Positions 1 through 10,259 of a DNA stretch of 64,000 bases are shown here, piece after piece (positions within the stretch are counted from its first letter, which is position 1; every line of letters starts with the position of its first letter). The notes beneath the pieces are model-generated. The model was not told the DNA's origin. It saw nothing but the letters and a program-made list of their open reading frames with translations, and did no database searches. The position numbers and the translations under genes are program-made. This stretch comes from Talpa occidentalis (lineage: Eukaryota > Chordata > Mammalia > Eulipotyphla > Talpidae): assembly GCF_014898055.3 (NCBI RefSeq), contig NW_023603184.1, positions 149,672,149-149,736,148 of the forward strand, written 5' to 3'.

Positions 1-832
1 GTGAGAAAGCTCAAAGGACAGGAGGAGACAGGACAGGCGACGGCCCTTTGCCCGGAACCATCACTCAAAAGCCCGCCAGGCCTCCTCTGCGGCCTCCCAG
101 CGCCGGAGGGGTAGCTGGAGGCGGCAGGCCCTGGAGAGCTGTCCTCTTTGTCCTGGGTGGGGGCTGGGTGAGGGCCCCGAGGGAACTTCACTGGCCACCC
201 TGCGCCCACCCCCAGGGAAGATTTAGTGAACCTCACACTACATGTCATGGGGCGGGTCGGGGGCGTCAGAGGGAGGGTAGATCCCAGACCCTGTCTCGTT
301 GGTCAGAGGAAGTTTCCCAGCCTTAGGAGAAGTTCCCAACACGTGCACACACGCGCGCACACGCGCACACCCCCCCGCAGAGGCAGATGCACGGTCCCCC
401 AGGCGCCCGGTCCCCCAGGGCTGGCCGCGTGAGCCCGGGAGGGCCGGAAAGTGGCCGCCCCTGGGCACGCGCGGGAACGGGCCGCAGAGCCCAGTCCGCC
501 TTCGGGGAGGCTGCGTCCCACCCCGGGCCCCAGGCCGCCGCGCGGGGGCGGGGAGACGAGGCCGAACTCGCCGCCAGACCGAGGTGACGTCCCGAGCAGC
601 AGCAGCAGCCGAGGCCGGACGCGGGAAGGGGGCGCGCTTGGAGTCCCCACCCCCGACCCCGCGCGCCGCTGAGCTCGGAACGCGCCCCCGCCCCGGCCGC
701 GCGCCACGGGCGCAGGGAACGCCCGCGGGGGTCGGCGGGGCTCGGCTCCCCCCGCCCCCCAGGCCCCGGCGGGGACCCGGAGCCGACTCGGCCCCGCCCG
801 GGAGCGCCCGCGCCCGCGCCCCGCCGACTCAC
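1..832 (-). other. GBX2: GBX2 intron 1, 5' portion
   Basis: This is the part of the intron that follows GBX2 exon 1 on the minus strand; it runs off the left edge. The donor GTGAGT reads on the minus strand at 832-827. I searched the minus strand of this stretch for the homeodomain and the acidic linker that begin exon 2 and found neither, so exon 2 is outside the window. The segment is GC-rich from about 400 upward. It contains a short alternating CA/CG tract at about 340-370, a potential Z-DNA former. Open frames here are by-products of GC content. Confidence 0.8.
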
Positions 833-1352
833 CGAGCGACGCCTGCACCGCCTCGGCCGCGGAGAAGGCGAGCAGCGCGCCCTCCTTGCCCAGGAAGCCT
901 TTGCCGTCCTCGGCGTCCGCTTGCAGCGCCTCCGCCTTGTCGAAGTTGCCGCCGCCGGGCAGCGGCTGCGGCGCGAACTTGCGGGCGGCCGCCGCCTCCT
1001 GGTGCTGCGGGGAGGCCGAGAAGCCGCCGGGCAGCGTGGCCATGAGCGTGGAGGTGAGCGCCATGCCCTGCGCCAGGCTGGAGCAGAAGCCGGTGGGCAG
1101 GCTGGGGATCTGGTGGTGCGGGTGCGCGGGCGGCAGCGCGGGCTGCAGCGCGGCCTGGGGCAGCGCGGGCGGCGGCGGGGGCGGCGGGAGCACCACGGGC
1201 CGGTAGGGCATGAACATGGGGTAGCCGGTGTAGACGAAGTGGCCGGGGCTGGGCTGCGGCGGGCTGCCGATGAGCGAGTCTATGCTGAAGGCGGTGCTGC
1301 TCCCCAGCGGGCGCTGCATCATCATCAGCGACGGCGGGAACGCTGCGCTCAT
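833..1352 (-). CDS. GBX2: GBX2 coding exon 1 (N-terminal half of the homeobox protein)
   Basis: GBX2 is a nuclear homeodomain transcription factor that positions the midbrain-hindbrain boundary and patterns anterior hindbrain and inner ear. The exon encodes 173 residues plus one base of a split codon, starting MSAAFPPSLMMMQRP and matching mammalian GBX2 almost residue for residue as I remember it. Visible landmarks are an eh1-like Groucho/TLE-binding motif FSIDSLIG (residues 22-29), a run of seven prolines after PYRPVVL, an Ala/Pro/His-rich middle, and a C-terminal stretch ending AVQASL. The exon stops at 833, directly before the consensus donor GTGAGT (832-827). The homeodomain and C-terminus are encoded by exon 2 outside the window, so the gene is partial here. 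The start is fixed by homology; its context is poor (T at -3, A at +4). No frameshift or stop is seen. Product and exon boundaries are secure. Confidence 0.97.
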
Positions 1353-1730
1353 AGACGCGCTCGGGGAGGCCGGCTGGACACGCGAGGGCCCGCGCGGCGC
1401 CGCCTCCGGGAAGCCCTCCGGGGGCGCGGGGCGGGCGCCGAGAGCGGCCCGGGGAGCAGAGGCCGCCGGCCCTCAGCCCCGAGCCCGCTGCATGCCGGGC
1501 GGCGGGCGGGCGGGAGGGCGGGCGCGGGCCGCGGCCGTGCGCCCGGGAGCGGAGAGGGCGCCGGGCCCCGCGGCTCGCTGGAGCCGCCTCCCGCCGCCGG
1601 CCCGTCGGAGCCCGCGCGCGCCGCGTCCGCGCCCCGGGCCCGGCTCGCGGCGTCCTCGCGTCCGGTCGTCCGTCGGGTCCGGCAGCCGGGGGCCGCGGCG
1701 GGCGGCGGGCGAGCGCGCGGAGCCGGCACA
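1353..1730 (-). other. GBX2: GBX2 5' untranslated leader (inferred)
   Basis: The sequence lies between the GBX2 start codon and a TATA-like element at 1758-1763. Transcription start about 30 bases downstream of that element would give a leader of roughly 380 bases. It is GC-rich and predicted to fold strongly, and it contains one upstream ATG (1493-1491). The extent is inference; no transcript evidence is visible in sequence. Confidence 0.5.
1473..1493 (-). promoter_or_regulatory. Upstream open reading frame in the GBX2 leader
   Basis: On the minus strand an ATG at 1493 opens a six-codon frame (M-Q-R-A-R-G) that stops at TGA ending at 1473. It lies 141 bases upstream of the GBX2 start. Its context has G at -3, better than the T at -3 of the main start. 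It could lower initiation at the GBX2 ATG if it is within the transcribed leader, which is inferred. Confidence 0.45.
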
Positions 1731-1754
1731 CTGTCCTCGGCGGGCGCCGCCAGC

Positions 1755-1850
1755 ACCTTTAAATCGCGCTCCTCTTTCTCATTCACATTTTGCTGCCGCC
1801 GGGCCCGGCTCGCCTCACGTGGGGCCGGGGGCCGCCGCGCATTGGCCGCG
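1755..1850 (-). promoter_or_regulatory. GBX2: GBX2 core and proximal promoter (candidate)
   Basis: Read on the minus strand, this holds a CCAAT box (ATTGG on the plus strand, 1841-1845), a perfect E-box CACGTG (1816-1821) and a TATA-like TTTAAA (1758-1763). Order and spacing are those of a classical promoter, with CCAAT about 80 bases upstream of the TATA-like element. It sits about 400 bases upstream of the GBX2 start codon within the CpG island. Function is inferred from position and motifs. Confidence 0.5.
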
Positions 1851-2345
1851 CCGGGGGGGCGGGGCGGCCCCGGACCCCGCCCCCCGCCCGGGCTGGCCGC
1901 GCGCCGGCTGCGGGCGCCCCCGGCCGAGGGCGCGGGCCCGGGCGCAGAGCCCGCGCGCCCGGCCGCTGCGCGCAAACTTGCGAGCGGCGCTGGGCACCTC
2001 CGAGGCCGAGCCCTGGGGCCGGCCGGGCGGCTCGAGGCCGCCGCCGGGGCAGCCGGCCGGGGGAGCGCGCCGCGGCGGAACCCGGGCGCGCGCGTCCCGC
2101 TCTCCGTGCGCGGGACCCGCCCGCCGCCGCCGCTCTCCCCGGCGCTGGTTGCTGCTGCCGCCGCCGCGCCAGGGGTCCCGGCGCGGTCCCCAGAGCTGGG
2201 GACGAGGTCCTGCCCCTGCACATCTGTGTCCAGGGCCCGGCTGCCCCTGCTCCCCGCGGGGATCCCTCGGGGCTGCTCGCCGCGCCCCCCGCGCGCTCCC
2301 GGAGGGGCGGGGTGGCGGCGGGCTCTCCCATCCCCGGCCCGGCCC

Positions 2346-2615
2346 TCCCGTGAGCGATCCCTTCTCATTTTTCATGACGTTCTTAATCATCGCACCTATT
2401 TACACACTTTGCCGACGCGCACCAAAATAACAGCCACGATAATTATGATAATAAAGCGAGTCCTTTATCTGCTCCATCCTCGGGGAGGAAGGGGGAGTTG
2501 CTTTGCCTCCAGACTGTATAACGTGAGATTATCCTGATGAAAGCTTTATGATGTTTGCTCAAATAAAAGCTGCGTTTTGTAAATAGGCGCTAATTAAGCA
2601 CGTTGAGAACGGAGC
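2346..2615. promoter_or_regulatory. AT-rich candidate regulatory core upstream of GBX2
   Basis: An abrupt AT-rich island follows the GC-rich promoter. It carries a CRE-like TGACGT (2375-2380), TTAATCA (2383-2389), ATAATTAT (2439-2446) and TAATTA (2591-2596), all typical homeodomain or bZIP sites. No coding potential or known repeat is seen. I read it as a conserved non-coding element regulating GBX2; conservation was not tested. Confidence 0.35.
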
Positions 2616-3639
2616 CGCGCTCATCCCGCCGCCGCCGCCCGGCTGCCAGCGCGAGGACTCGAGGGCGCGCGGCTCCCCTGTGCCTCCTGCAGGATGGAGT
2701 CGCTTCCCCGAAGACGCGGGCCCCGGCTCGACAATGGTAAAACCCCAGCATCTGGGAGCGAGGGAGCTGGCGGGGAAGGTGGGGGGCCAGAGACGTTTCT
2801 ATCCCCTTCTCTCTGATGGAAAAGAAAGAAAGAAAAAAACAACTTTCAGCTCTTGGGAGCTGTTGTGGAATGAAGTCGAGTCGTGCCAAGGGGCCGCGTG
2901 AAGCGCCATGGCGCGCGGGGCTTCCGCGGGCCTCCGGGGCCTCGGCTCCAACTTGGGTTCTAGAAGTTCCCCCGCGAGGCCCGACGGCCGCGCGCCCGGC
3001 AGGGGTGGGGAGAGGAAAAAGGGGCATTGTCGGAGCGTCATTAAAAATCAGCTCACGCGAGGAACTAGTGGTCGGGGAGTTGGCCCGCGTTGGACGTGTG
3101 TTATGTATCCCTTACAAGCACATTTAATTGGGAGATAAAGATAAATCGATCTTTATGAATGTATCGACCAGACTCTGAAGCTCTTGTCTCTCCCTCTGGC
3201 GCTCCCCCCAACCCCAAGAGCCCCCAGACCCCAGTCCCAGCCCCGGGCCACCTCCGCTGGCGGGCGCCCGGCGCGGGACGCACTGACCACCCCACGGGCC
3301 CTGCGGGCGGAGGGGAGCGCGCACCCCCGGCGCCCCGGGGCGCTGAGCAAAGTCGCCGGCCCCGCCGGCCGCGCGCCCCTCCGGCTCGGCTCGCCTCCTC
3401 CCGCCGCACCGCCACCCGGACAAAGACGCCCGGAGCGCGCGCCCCACTCATGGCCGCCGTAATAGATGGCTCTGGCAGCAGGCGGTGTGAAAGGAATTCA
3501 TTAGGAGGGTGCCTGGCCGCCTCCGCTGCCCGCGCGCCCAGACCCCGAGGTGGCCTCGGCCGAGCGAGGGGAGATGGATTCCCCCGGGAGCCCCGGGAAG
3601 GGTCTCCGCGCCCGGCTCTCCCGCGCCACTCAAAAACAG
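2616..3639. other. GC-rich upstream sequence, no gene
   Basis: The segment is mostly GC-rich, with CpG-dense DNA at about 2616-3030 and 3180-3640. It is interrupted by a short AT-rich core at about 3115-3165 and another near 3455-3510. Open frames on both strands lack homology, consistent bias or splice structure. I see no gene. Confidence 0.6.
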
Positions 3640-4400
3640 AAGGGAAAAGAAAAAAAATCGAAGGCCAGGGCAAAAGGCTGAATTCTTTATGAGCATAATA
3701 AATACTCCCTCTCATTATGAGATAGTTACAGGCGCGCAGCCTCGGCCATGTTCACCTTGTTTTTTTGAAAACCAGGAAAGAAAAAAGCCGCCGGCTCCGT
3801 GATTGATTTACAGGCTCCAGCCGGGGCCTCTCCCGCCGGCGCTGCAGGCCCGGCTCGGCGGCCCCTCCTTGCGCCCAGACAGGATCGCCGCCCGCGCGCG
3901 GGTCCCCTGAAAGTGCTGTTCTGGGGACTTCCGCCGCCTGGCAAGCCTCCGAGAGGCAGGGATGCCTTTGGTTATCTTGGGGATCATTTTGCATTTGAAG
4001 TTCAGCAAGAAGATTTAGGTCCGTTGAATTATAGCTACACTTGATATAATTTGGAGACTTATTATTTGCATCCATAAATTGCCGTGGAAAGTATCGACCG
4101 CGGGGGTTATAATACTAATCTTCTTTTATTAGTGAGTTCAGAGAATTCTCATCAATATGAATTTTATTTACTAGGGTGCTTTTTCGCGAATGCAATGCAG
4201 TAATATTTTCTCACCTAATGCTTAACTGTTCAGAAAACGACTGTCCGCTCCATAAAAGGGCCCTTGCGTTGCGCTGTGATTAAGAAGCTTCATCCCGGGC
4301 ACCTCGCACCTGCACAGCGATCGGCGCGGGAGACGCCGGATAATAAAAGCCCTTAGAGTTTTTCCTCGGCTCCTCGGAGAGATTTATGGGCAGCGAGCGA
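3640..4400. promoter_or_regulatory. Long candidate enhancer in the GBX2 upstream region
   Basis: A roughly 760-base stretch has low CpG and is strongly AT-rich from about 3960 onward. It is dense in homeodomain-type words and contains a perfect octamer ATTTGCAT (4064-4071), bound by POU factors. It is neither a known repeat nor coding. The surroundings are GC-rich, so the compositional contrast is sharp. I infer a developmental enhancer; a multi-species alignment would decide. Confidence 0.35.
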
Positions 4401-5330
4401 CAGGTACTCGGCTTATCCATCCTTGGGATTCCTGCCTGCTTAGCTCATCCCTGCCGCAGACGCAGAGCCCTGGGGGACTGGCCTGGCCCCGGCTGCTGGG
4501 AAACCACCTGCGTGTCTTCACCTCCTTGATTTGGGGATCCCCTTCTCTTCTCACCCCCCCCCCTTAGGGACAACGCAGGATGCCCGGGAGGGAGATTTGG
4601 GTCTTGCAACTGCCAGTGAACTTGTGCGAACTTTTTTCCCGGGCCACCTCCCGCGGGGATGAAGTTGGCCCAGCCCCTGGCCCTGTCCTCGGATGGTGCC
4701 AAGCTGGTGTCAAGATCGCACGAAGCCACTTACAACCTCAGACGTCAGCGAAAGTGATGGTAATTAAGTTGTCTCCACGCTGCAGTGCTGTCCCAGGCAG
4801 CGTCTGCGTGCAGGTGTGTGGAAGCCGAGTGCAAAATGCAAGAGGCTCGGGCGATGAATATTCATGCAGCAAACTTGCTTCGCTGGCCGAGTCCTGCGAG
4901 GCGCGCGCGTCCACGCTGCGGCTGGGGGAGAGGTCGCCCGCAGCGTGGGGAGCAGGCAGCGCGGGAGCCCTGGGGTGCGCAGGGCACGGAGGATCCCGCG
5001 GGGCCAGGGGGCCAGCACTGGCCAGCCGCCCCGGCGCTGGCCTGGTTTCTCGGGCAACCGTGTTGTTTTTATTTATAGGGACTTCGAGAGGCCCGAGCAC
5101 TCGGTCATTGCCGCAGCTCTTGCTCCTGGCAATAGTTGGGAAATAGCTTGGGATGGGTTTTATTTATGGAAGGGCAATTGGGATTCACACCCAGCTAACC
5201 CAGAACAGTCCTTCCCGAGCCCAAGACGCACTTACAATGGGGTGCTTGTGTAAAATTCCCCATCAGACACACCAATTTGCAAGTAGCAGAAAGCATTGAA
5301 GGCTCATCTTTTTAACTATTTTATTCAGCT
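4401..5330. other. Non-coding interval with a 12-base palindrome
   Basis: This has mixed base composition and no gene. A perfect palindrome ATGAATATTCAT lies at 4854-4865, close to a POU-type context. The flanks at about 4890-5040 are GC-rich. Open frames are short and unsupported. Confidence 0.5.
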
Positions 5331-5710
5331 TTTTTTTTTTTTAAATCTGAAAGCCCAAAATAGACTCCATGTGGCTCTAAGTGAAGTCAGCCCTTGGCTG
5401 GCTTTGAAATAGGTCCTGCAATTATGTAAAAGAGTCATTCACCAACAGAACGGAATTAAAAGGGATCTCGCCTGCTTCCCTTTCATGGCCAACCTCTCAT
5501 GTTTGGCTTTTCAAAGCACTTCCAACACGATGTCTTTCTCCGGGACAAAAGGCAGAACAAAAAAAGTCCCCAAACTTGTAAATTGAACGTCAAGGGAACT
5601 TTAAACAATTTAAAGCCCATAAATAATGATAAAGGGGACTGGCAAAAAGGCAAACCCATTCAATTAATAGAGTTTCCCAAGCAAAGATCAAGTGGTTTAT
5701 AAAATGAAAG
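5331..5710. promoter_or_regulatory. AT-rich candidate regulatory core
   Basis: An AT-rich, repeat-free stretch lies between two GC-rich blocks, with several TAAT-type words and a T-tract at 5331-5341. It has the same texture as the other candidate enhancers around GBX2. No ORF of interest is present. The call rests on composition only. Confidence 0.25.
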
Positions 5711-8623
5711 TCTTGGGCTTCATTCTTCTGCTCCTCGGCCGCGCCGGCGGCGGGCGGGGTGGGGGCTCCAAGGCGCCCCCGAGAAGGAGCTCCCTGCGGG
5801 ACGGTGCGCCCCGCGACATTCTTATGTAGAAAGTTTTGCTTTTTGTCCCCCACCCTCAAAGTAGTGGAGACAAAACCGCAAACCAGAAATGTGAAGGGGA
5901 GGAGACTCCTCCCCTCTCCTTTGCATTTCCTCGGGGGGTGGGGGGGCTGGGAAGGCTCCCCGCAGGCCCCCAGGCGGGAAACGTGACCCTCCACACCTGC
6001 GCCCGGCCCGCCCCGCGCGGAGGAGCCTTGGGGCCGCCAGGCGACCCCCGCGGGGCCTGGGGCCGGGATGGGGGTGTTCCCGCAGCGCCCCAAGCCCCTG
6101 CCGCGGGTGTGGGTGCGCTTGGAGGCGCGGGGGGGCGCGGAGCGGGGTTCATCAGCAGCCTCCCAGCCGTCGGGGGTCGGCGCCCCAGGGCCCAGGTGGG
6201 GGTCCTGCTTCCTTTTCCGAGTAGCCCTGGAGGTTGGAGTGGGGCGTCCGGAACCACCGGAGGTAACGGACCTTCTTGCACTTGGCAGGGAAGCCGGGCG
6301 CCCGCGCTCGCCGTGCGCCCTCGCGGGAGCGCTCAGCCCGGCCTAGGCGGCTCCTCGGGCGAGACTGCGCCTCCGCGCGCCCGGCCCGGGGCTCCTCGGC
6401 TGGGAGGGGAGCGCGGCCACAGGCTGGGGCGAGGGCCCGGCGCGGGGGCTGCATTTGGGGCGCGGGAGCGAGGAAATGCGGGGGGGCTCCCGCGGGCATG
6501 GTGTCCGCTTGCGCGCGGCCCAGGGCGGGCCGGAGCCCGGCTGCGGCTCTGAGGAAGAGCAGGCCGCGCGCTGGGCACCTGGCTTTATCTCCTCCCATCT
6601 GCCCCTCAGGTTCCCGCCGCCCCACCTTTCCCGGACTTCAAACGGGCCCCACCACCCGGCCCCGACTTTCATCTCCCGCACAGCGGGCTTTGTTTTGCGG
6701 GACTTCACAGAGATGCTAATCTCCGCCGGTAAGTGGAGGCTGCCGAGGCCTGCAGAGGGCAACAAGGGGTGAGGGGGTGGCCCCTCTGGGCTGGGGTCTC
6801 CGACCCGCGGCGGGACAGCCCACCTGGGCCGCTGGGCCCGCTGCCAGCCGGTGCCCCATCTCTCCGGGCGCACCCTGGCAGTTGCTGGGCGGAGGCGGGG
6901 GCCTGGGGCTGGACATGCCCTCTCTGGTGGATGCTGAAGTTGGACGCGGAGGGTCAGTTGCAGATGAGTGGTGGGGGGAATAGCTGTGGCCCCCCTGAGC
7001 GTCCACCTCTTGGACAGAGGCTGTGGGTCTGGGGAGAGGCAGGCCCACCAGGGACTCAGAGGGTCTCCCCGGGCCTGGAACCTCGCAGGACCCGGCCCTC
7101 CCTAACTGGCCACAGAGGCCGCCCCTGGACTGCCCCACCCCCCAGCTGGGGTGTTGTCTTTTAAGGAGGGTGGGATTTACCTGAGTTTATCCTTTTAACC
7201 CTTTGGGACCCTCCCAGCCATCCATGTTAGGGGCCCTGCTCCACCTTTAACTTTTTGCAGTGAAATGAGAAGCAAGAACTGCAGGGGGGCAGGACTCTGG
7301 GCTCCTTCCTGGAGAAAGACATGCAAAGCAAGTGGGGGGGTGACTGCTGCTCCCCCCTTTAGAAAATGCCCAGAAAGGGTGGCCCAGGCAGGGGCAGGCG
7401 GGCCTTTGAGTGTCAGCAGGGAGATGTGCCGGGCGATGTGGGGTAGAGGACTGGAATGGCCGGTTGCTTGCTGCTAAGGGACCCTCCCTCCCGCACCCCG
7501 GGAAAAGGCCCTGTGCAATGTGGATCTAGCAGTGAGCTCTGGACCCCAGGGTAGGGGCGTCTGCAGCCTCCACTGAGGTTTCCCCAAGGACAGCTTGGCC
7601 GGCTGGAGACGGCTCCCAGGGAGGCAGACTTGGACGGACTTTTCCAAAGAGGAGACAGGGAGTGCCGGCTGGTGGGGCAGGCAGAGTCTCTCTCTGAAGG
7701 AGCAGTAGGTAAGGTGGGGGGGGGGGGCGCCTCACCAACAGGGAGAGCTGGATGGACAGGATGAGGGAGAAACTGGATGCGCTCCCCGGCAGCCACTGGG
7801 TGGCCCCCTCCCCGTGGAGGGACGGGCAGTGGCAGCTTTGCTTGTCTTTGGGGGCCTTCAAAGCCAGGGAGAAACAGCGGCACTGAGGAGCAGGCCCCAG
7901 AGGCTGGCCCGGGACTGGGCTACCCTCCCCCCATCACTCCAAATCCCCCTACCTGGGGGTGCTTTTCTCACTGACCTAGGGTGGCTGACAAGGGATAGAG
8001 GAGCTAGCAGGGACCCGTGTCCCCTGGTGAAGTCGGGAGAGGTCACGGTCACCGTCCTCAGTCCTCACAGCTCCTTTCACTGCCCAGAAGCTCGGGGCCT
8101 GGAGGGGGCCCAGGAGGGGCTCAGTTCCAAGGTCTCTAATCGTTCCCACTGCCTGGGGTTCCAGAAGTGATCGGAGGCCTCGGAGGCCTCGGAGACAGCA
8201 GGCCCTTGGCTTCCCTCCACGTGCCATCTGAAAGGTGCAGAGGACTCAGCCCCTTGGGGTGCAGCCTGAAGTCCCCAGGGCTTCAGGAGAGGGGCCCAGG
8301 GCCAGGCAGGGTGCAGGCTGTCTCAGCCGGGTGTTCCTGGACACCTGCCCGCTGGAGCCCAGGGCAGCCAGGGAAGGAGGGGGAGGAGAGGGCTCTCCAG
8401 CACAGGGGGCGGGGGTCATGGGGGAGGCGGGGACCCCCAGAATGTGCTCACCCTTCCCTAGGGGAGCTTCTGGGCTCTGTAGGAAATGGAAACATTTTGC
8501 ATGGGGCATATTTTCCGGTGTGGGGTGCGCTCCTGAGTCTTTCCCTCCCTCGCTCCCTCCCTCCTTTCCTCACTTTTGTGAAGAATCCTGGGTTTAAAAA
8601 GGAGGTTAAGGCCCAACAATGCA
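5711..8623. other. GC-rich single-copy DNA, no gene seen
   Basis: CpG-dense at 5711-6730, then moderately GC-rich. It contains short G or C homopolymers (for example near 7715-7728) but no recognisable gene, RNA or interspersed repeat. Open frames up to about 240 codons occur, with proline/glycine/arginine-rich translations typical of GC-rich non-coding DNA. Confidence 0.6.
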
Positions 8624-8635
8624 CACCTGAAACTT

Positions 8636-9202
8636 TTTAAAAAAATATTTATTTATTTATGCATACAAGAACTGAGGTACAGACCAGACATGCAGGGGGT
8701 GAGAGAACTCATCAGAGACAGAGTGGGGAGCAGAACAGGCAGATCGACTGAAATCCACTGCTGAGGGGAGCAGCCAGGAGACAGGAGGGGTCTGCTGCAC
8801 CGTGTGGGCAGCTCCCTGGCCGGGGATGGAACTCATGCTGCAGAGGCTGCAGACAGCTTCATAGGTTGTGTCTTTAAAAAAAAAAAAAAAAAGATTATTT
8901 ATTTATTATTTATACAAGCACTGGGTACAGTCAGAGGCACGGGAGGGTGAGAGAATTCACCAGAGCCAGAGCGGGGAGCAGAGCAGGCAGAAGGACCGAA
9001 GGACACTGCTGAGGGGAGCAGCGGGCGGCAGGAGAGGTCTGTGCGCCATGGGGGACCCTCCTCCGGTGGCCGGGGAGCAGCCGGGGATCGAACCGGCGCT
9101 GCAGAGGCTGCGGGCAGCTTCACAACCCAGCGCTCCACCGCTGCGCCACCGGGGAGGCCCCATAGGTTGTGTCTTAACCCCTTGCACCACCAGGGAGGCC
9201 CT
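8636..9202 (-). repeat. tRNA-derived SINE (older copy), split by a second SINE
   Basis: The element reads on the minus strand. Its 3' tail (AT-rich, ATTTATTTATTTATGCATACAAG on the plus strand) is at the left and its tRNA-like head (complement of GGCCTCCCTGGTG) at the right. It is flanked by a perfect 12-base target duplication CACCTGAAACTT at 8624-8635 and 9203-9214. A younger SINE sits inside it at 8875-9161. The internal sequence (AGAGACAGAGTGGGGAGCAG, then TGAAATCCACTGCTGAGG) marks the older subfamily. Confidence 0.9.
8875..9161 (-). repeat. tRNA-derived SINE (younger copy) nested in the older one
   Basis: A complete minus-strand copy flanked by a perfect 14-base target duplication ATAGGTTGTGTCTT (8861-8874 and 9162-9175) inside the host SINE. 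The head keeps pol III promoter boxes: an A-box-like TGGCGCAGCGG, and a B-box-like GGTTCGATCC (complement at 9085-9094). Its diagnostic words GAGCCAGAGCGGGG and GAAGGACACTGCTG distinguish it from most other copies in the window. Confidence 0.92.
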
Positions 9203-9214
9203 CACCTGAAACTT

Positions 9215-9295
9215 ATATAATGTTTTAGCAACATGTTATTTCAATTACAAACTATTTCCAATAAAAAGGTCTTTACACCTTCCTACCTGCACCAC

Positions 9296-9332
<37 letters not shown>

Positions 9333-10044
9333 CCCCCCACCCCCTCACCCCCAGTCCTGGGACTGTGTGTCCTGTCCTTAGCTCTTAGGCCCATATACCT
9401 GAGACACTTGCTGCCTGCAGGGGGCATCTCGTGGACACCTGAAGAGGGACAGGGCTGCGTCCGGCTCCCCTGGAGCCTGAGCCTGGAGCCTGCGCCCAGG
9501 TGCCTGCCCCCCGTGCCTGCCCCCTCCAGGCCCCCGCACTGCAGCCATGGGCAGTGCCCGGCCGGGAGCAGGCCAGGGCCAGGGCTTGGCGGGTGGCCCT
9601 CTTCTCCGAGGCCTGTCCCAGCTGCACGTCTCCTGGGCTCACCGGAGTCTCCAGCCTGTGCTGGGAAGAGAGCCAACGAGAAGACATCCCGCCCGGACCA
9701 GCCTCCCGGGGCCGCAAGCCGGAGGCCCAGCCGGGTGACGCCCGGAGGAGCAGGAACTGACCACGCTGGCTGGGGAAAGGGAGGTAGTGGACACGCGGTG
9801 GCCCGTCCCACGCGTCCCCTGAGCGCAGGGTCTTCCCCTTCCTCTTTGGTGCCGCTAAGTGTTTTAGAATCTCTTTTTAATGAGACTTTCCTGCCTAGGC
9901 CTGTGGCATAGGCCTCCCCCCGCGGTTCTCGCAGACCACGGAACACGCAAGCACATCCAGAAAAGGTAAAAAGAGAGGAGCAACGTGTTGAAACTCATCC
10001 TGCCCCCCCAACAACCTTTCAATTCCCTCAGAGCATTGTCGGTT
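9215..10044. other. Non-coding interval with a (CA)n microsatellite
   Basis: A pure CA tract of about 28 bases lies at 9299-9327, followed by C-rich sequence. The rest (9340-9880) is GC-rich without a recognisable gene. Confidence 0.6.
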
Positions 10045-10259
10045 ATTTGGAAATTTACACTTTAAAATGTAATGAACTGAATAATTTATTGTACGAGCCA
10101 ATTTTTACATCGCACTTTTATTTTAATAATCTAACGAGGTTATTTCATATCTGTAAACAGAACTCACATAAGCATTACATATTTTAATAAATTAACGAGG
10201 GAATGAGAGGAAACCGTGTTATTTAAGGCTTCAAATCTCAAAAATATGAGCAGCCTGGA
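10045..10259. promoter_or_regulatory. AT-rich candidate regulatory core
   Basis: About 200 bases of AT-rich, repeat-free DNA, rich in AATAAAT and TTAAT-type words, abut a large CpG island beginning near 10260. It shows the enhancer-like texture seen elsewhere near GBX2. There is no coding potential. Confidence 0.25.

Larger units (their letters stand above)
400..2345. other. CpG island over the GBX2 5' end
   Basis: The segment is extremely G+C rich with abundant CG dinucleotides. It spans intron 1, exon 1, the leader and the promoter of GBX2. CpG islands of this size are typical of Polycomb-regulated homeobox genes (established knowledge). The boundary near 2345 is sharp: the sequence changes abruptly to AT-rich DNA. 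Confidence 0.8.

Noticed and set aside
1..826. GBX2 exon 2 (homeodomain)
   Set aside because: Searched on the minus strand for the homeodomain and preceding acidic linker; not present, so it must lie outside the window.
829..1731. Minus-strand frame of 300 codons overlapping GBX2 exon 1 in another frame
   Set aside because: Out-of-frame reading of GBX2; alanine/arginine-rich and unsupported.
921..2537. Plus-strand open frame of 538 codons across the GBX2 exon and promoter
   Set aside because: Antisense shadow of GBX2 exon 1 and GC-rich promoter; no homology or coding signature.
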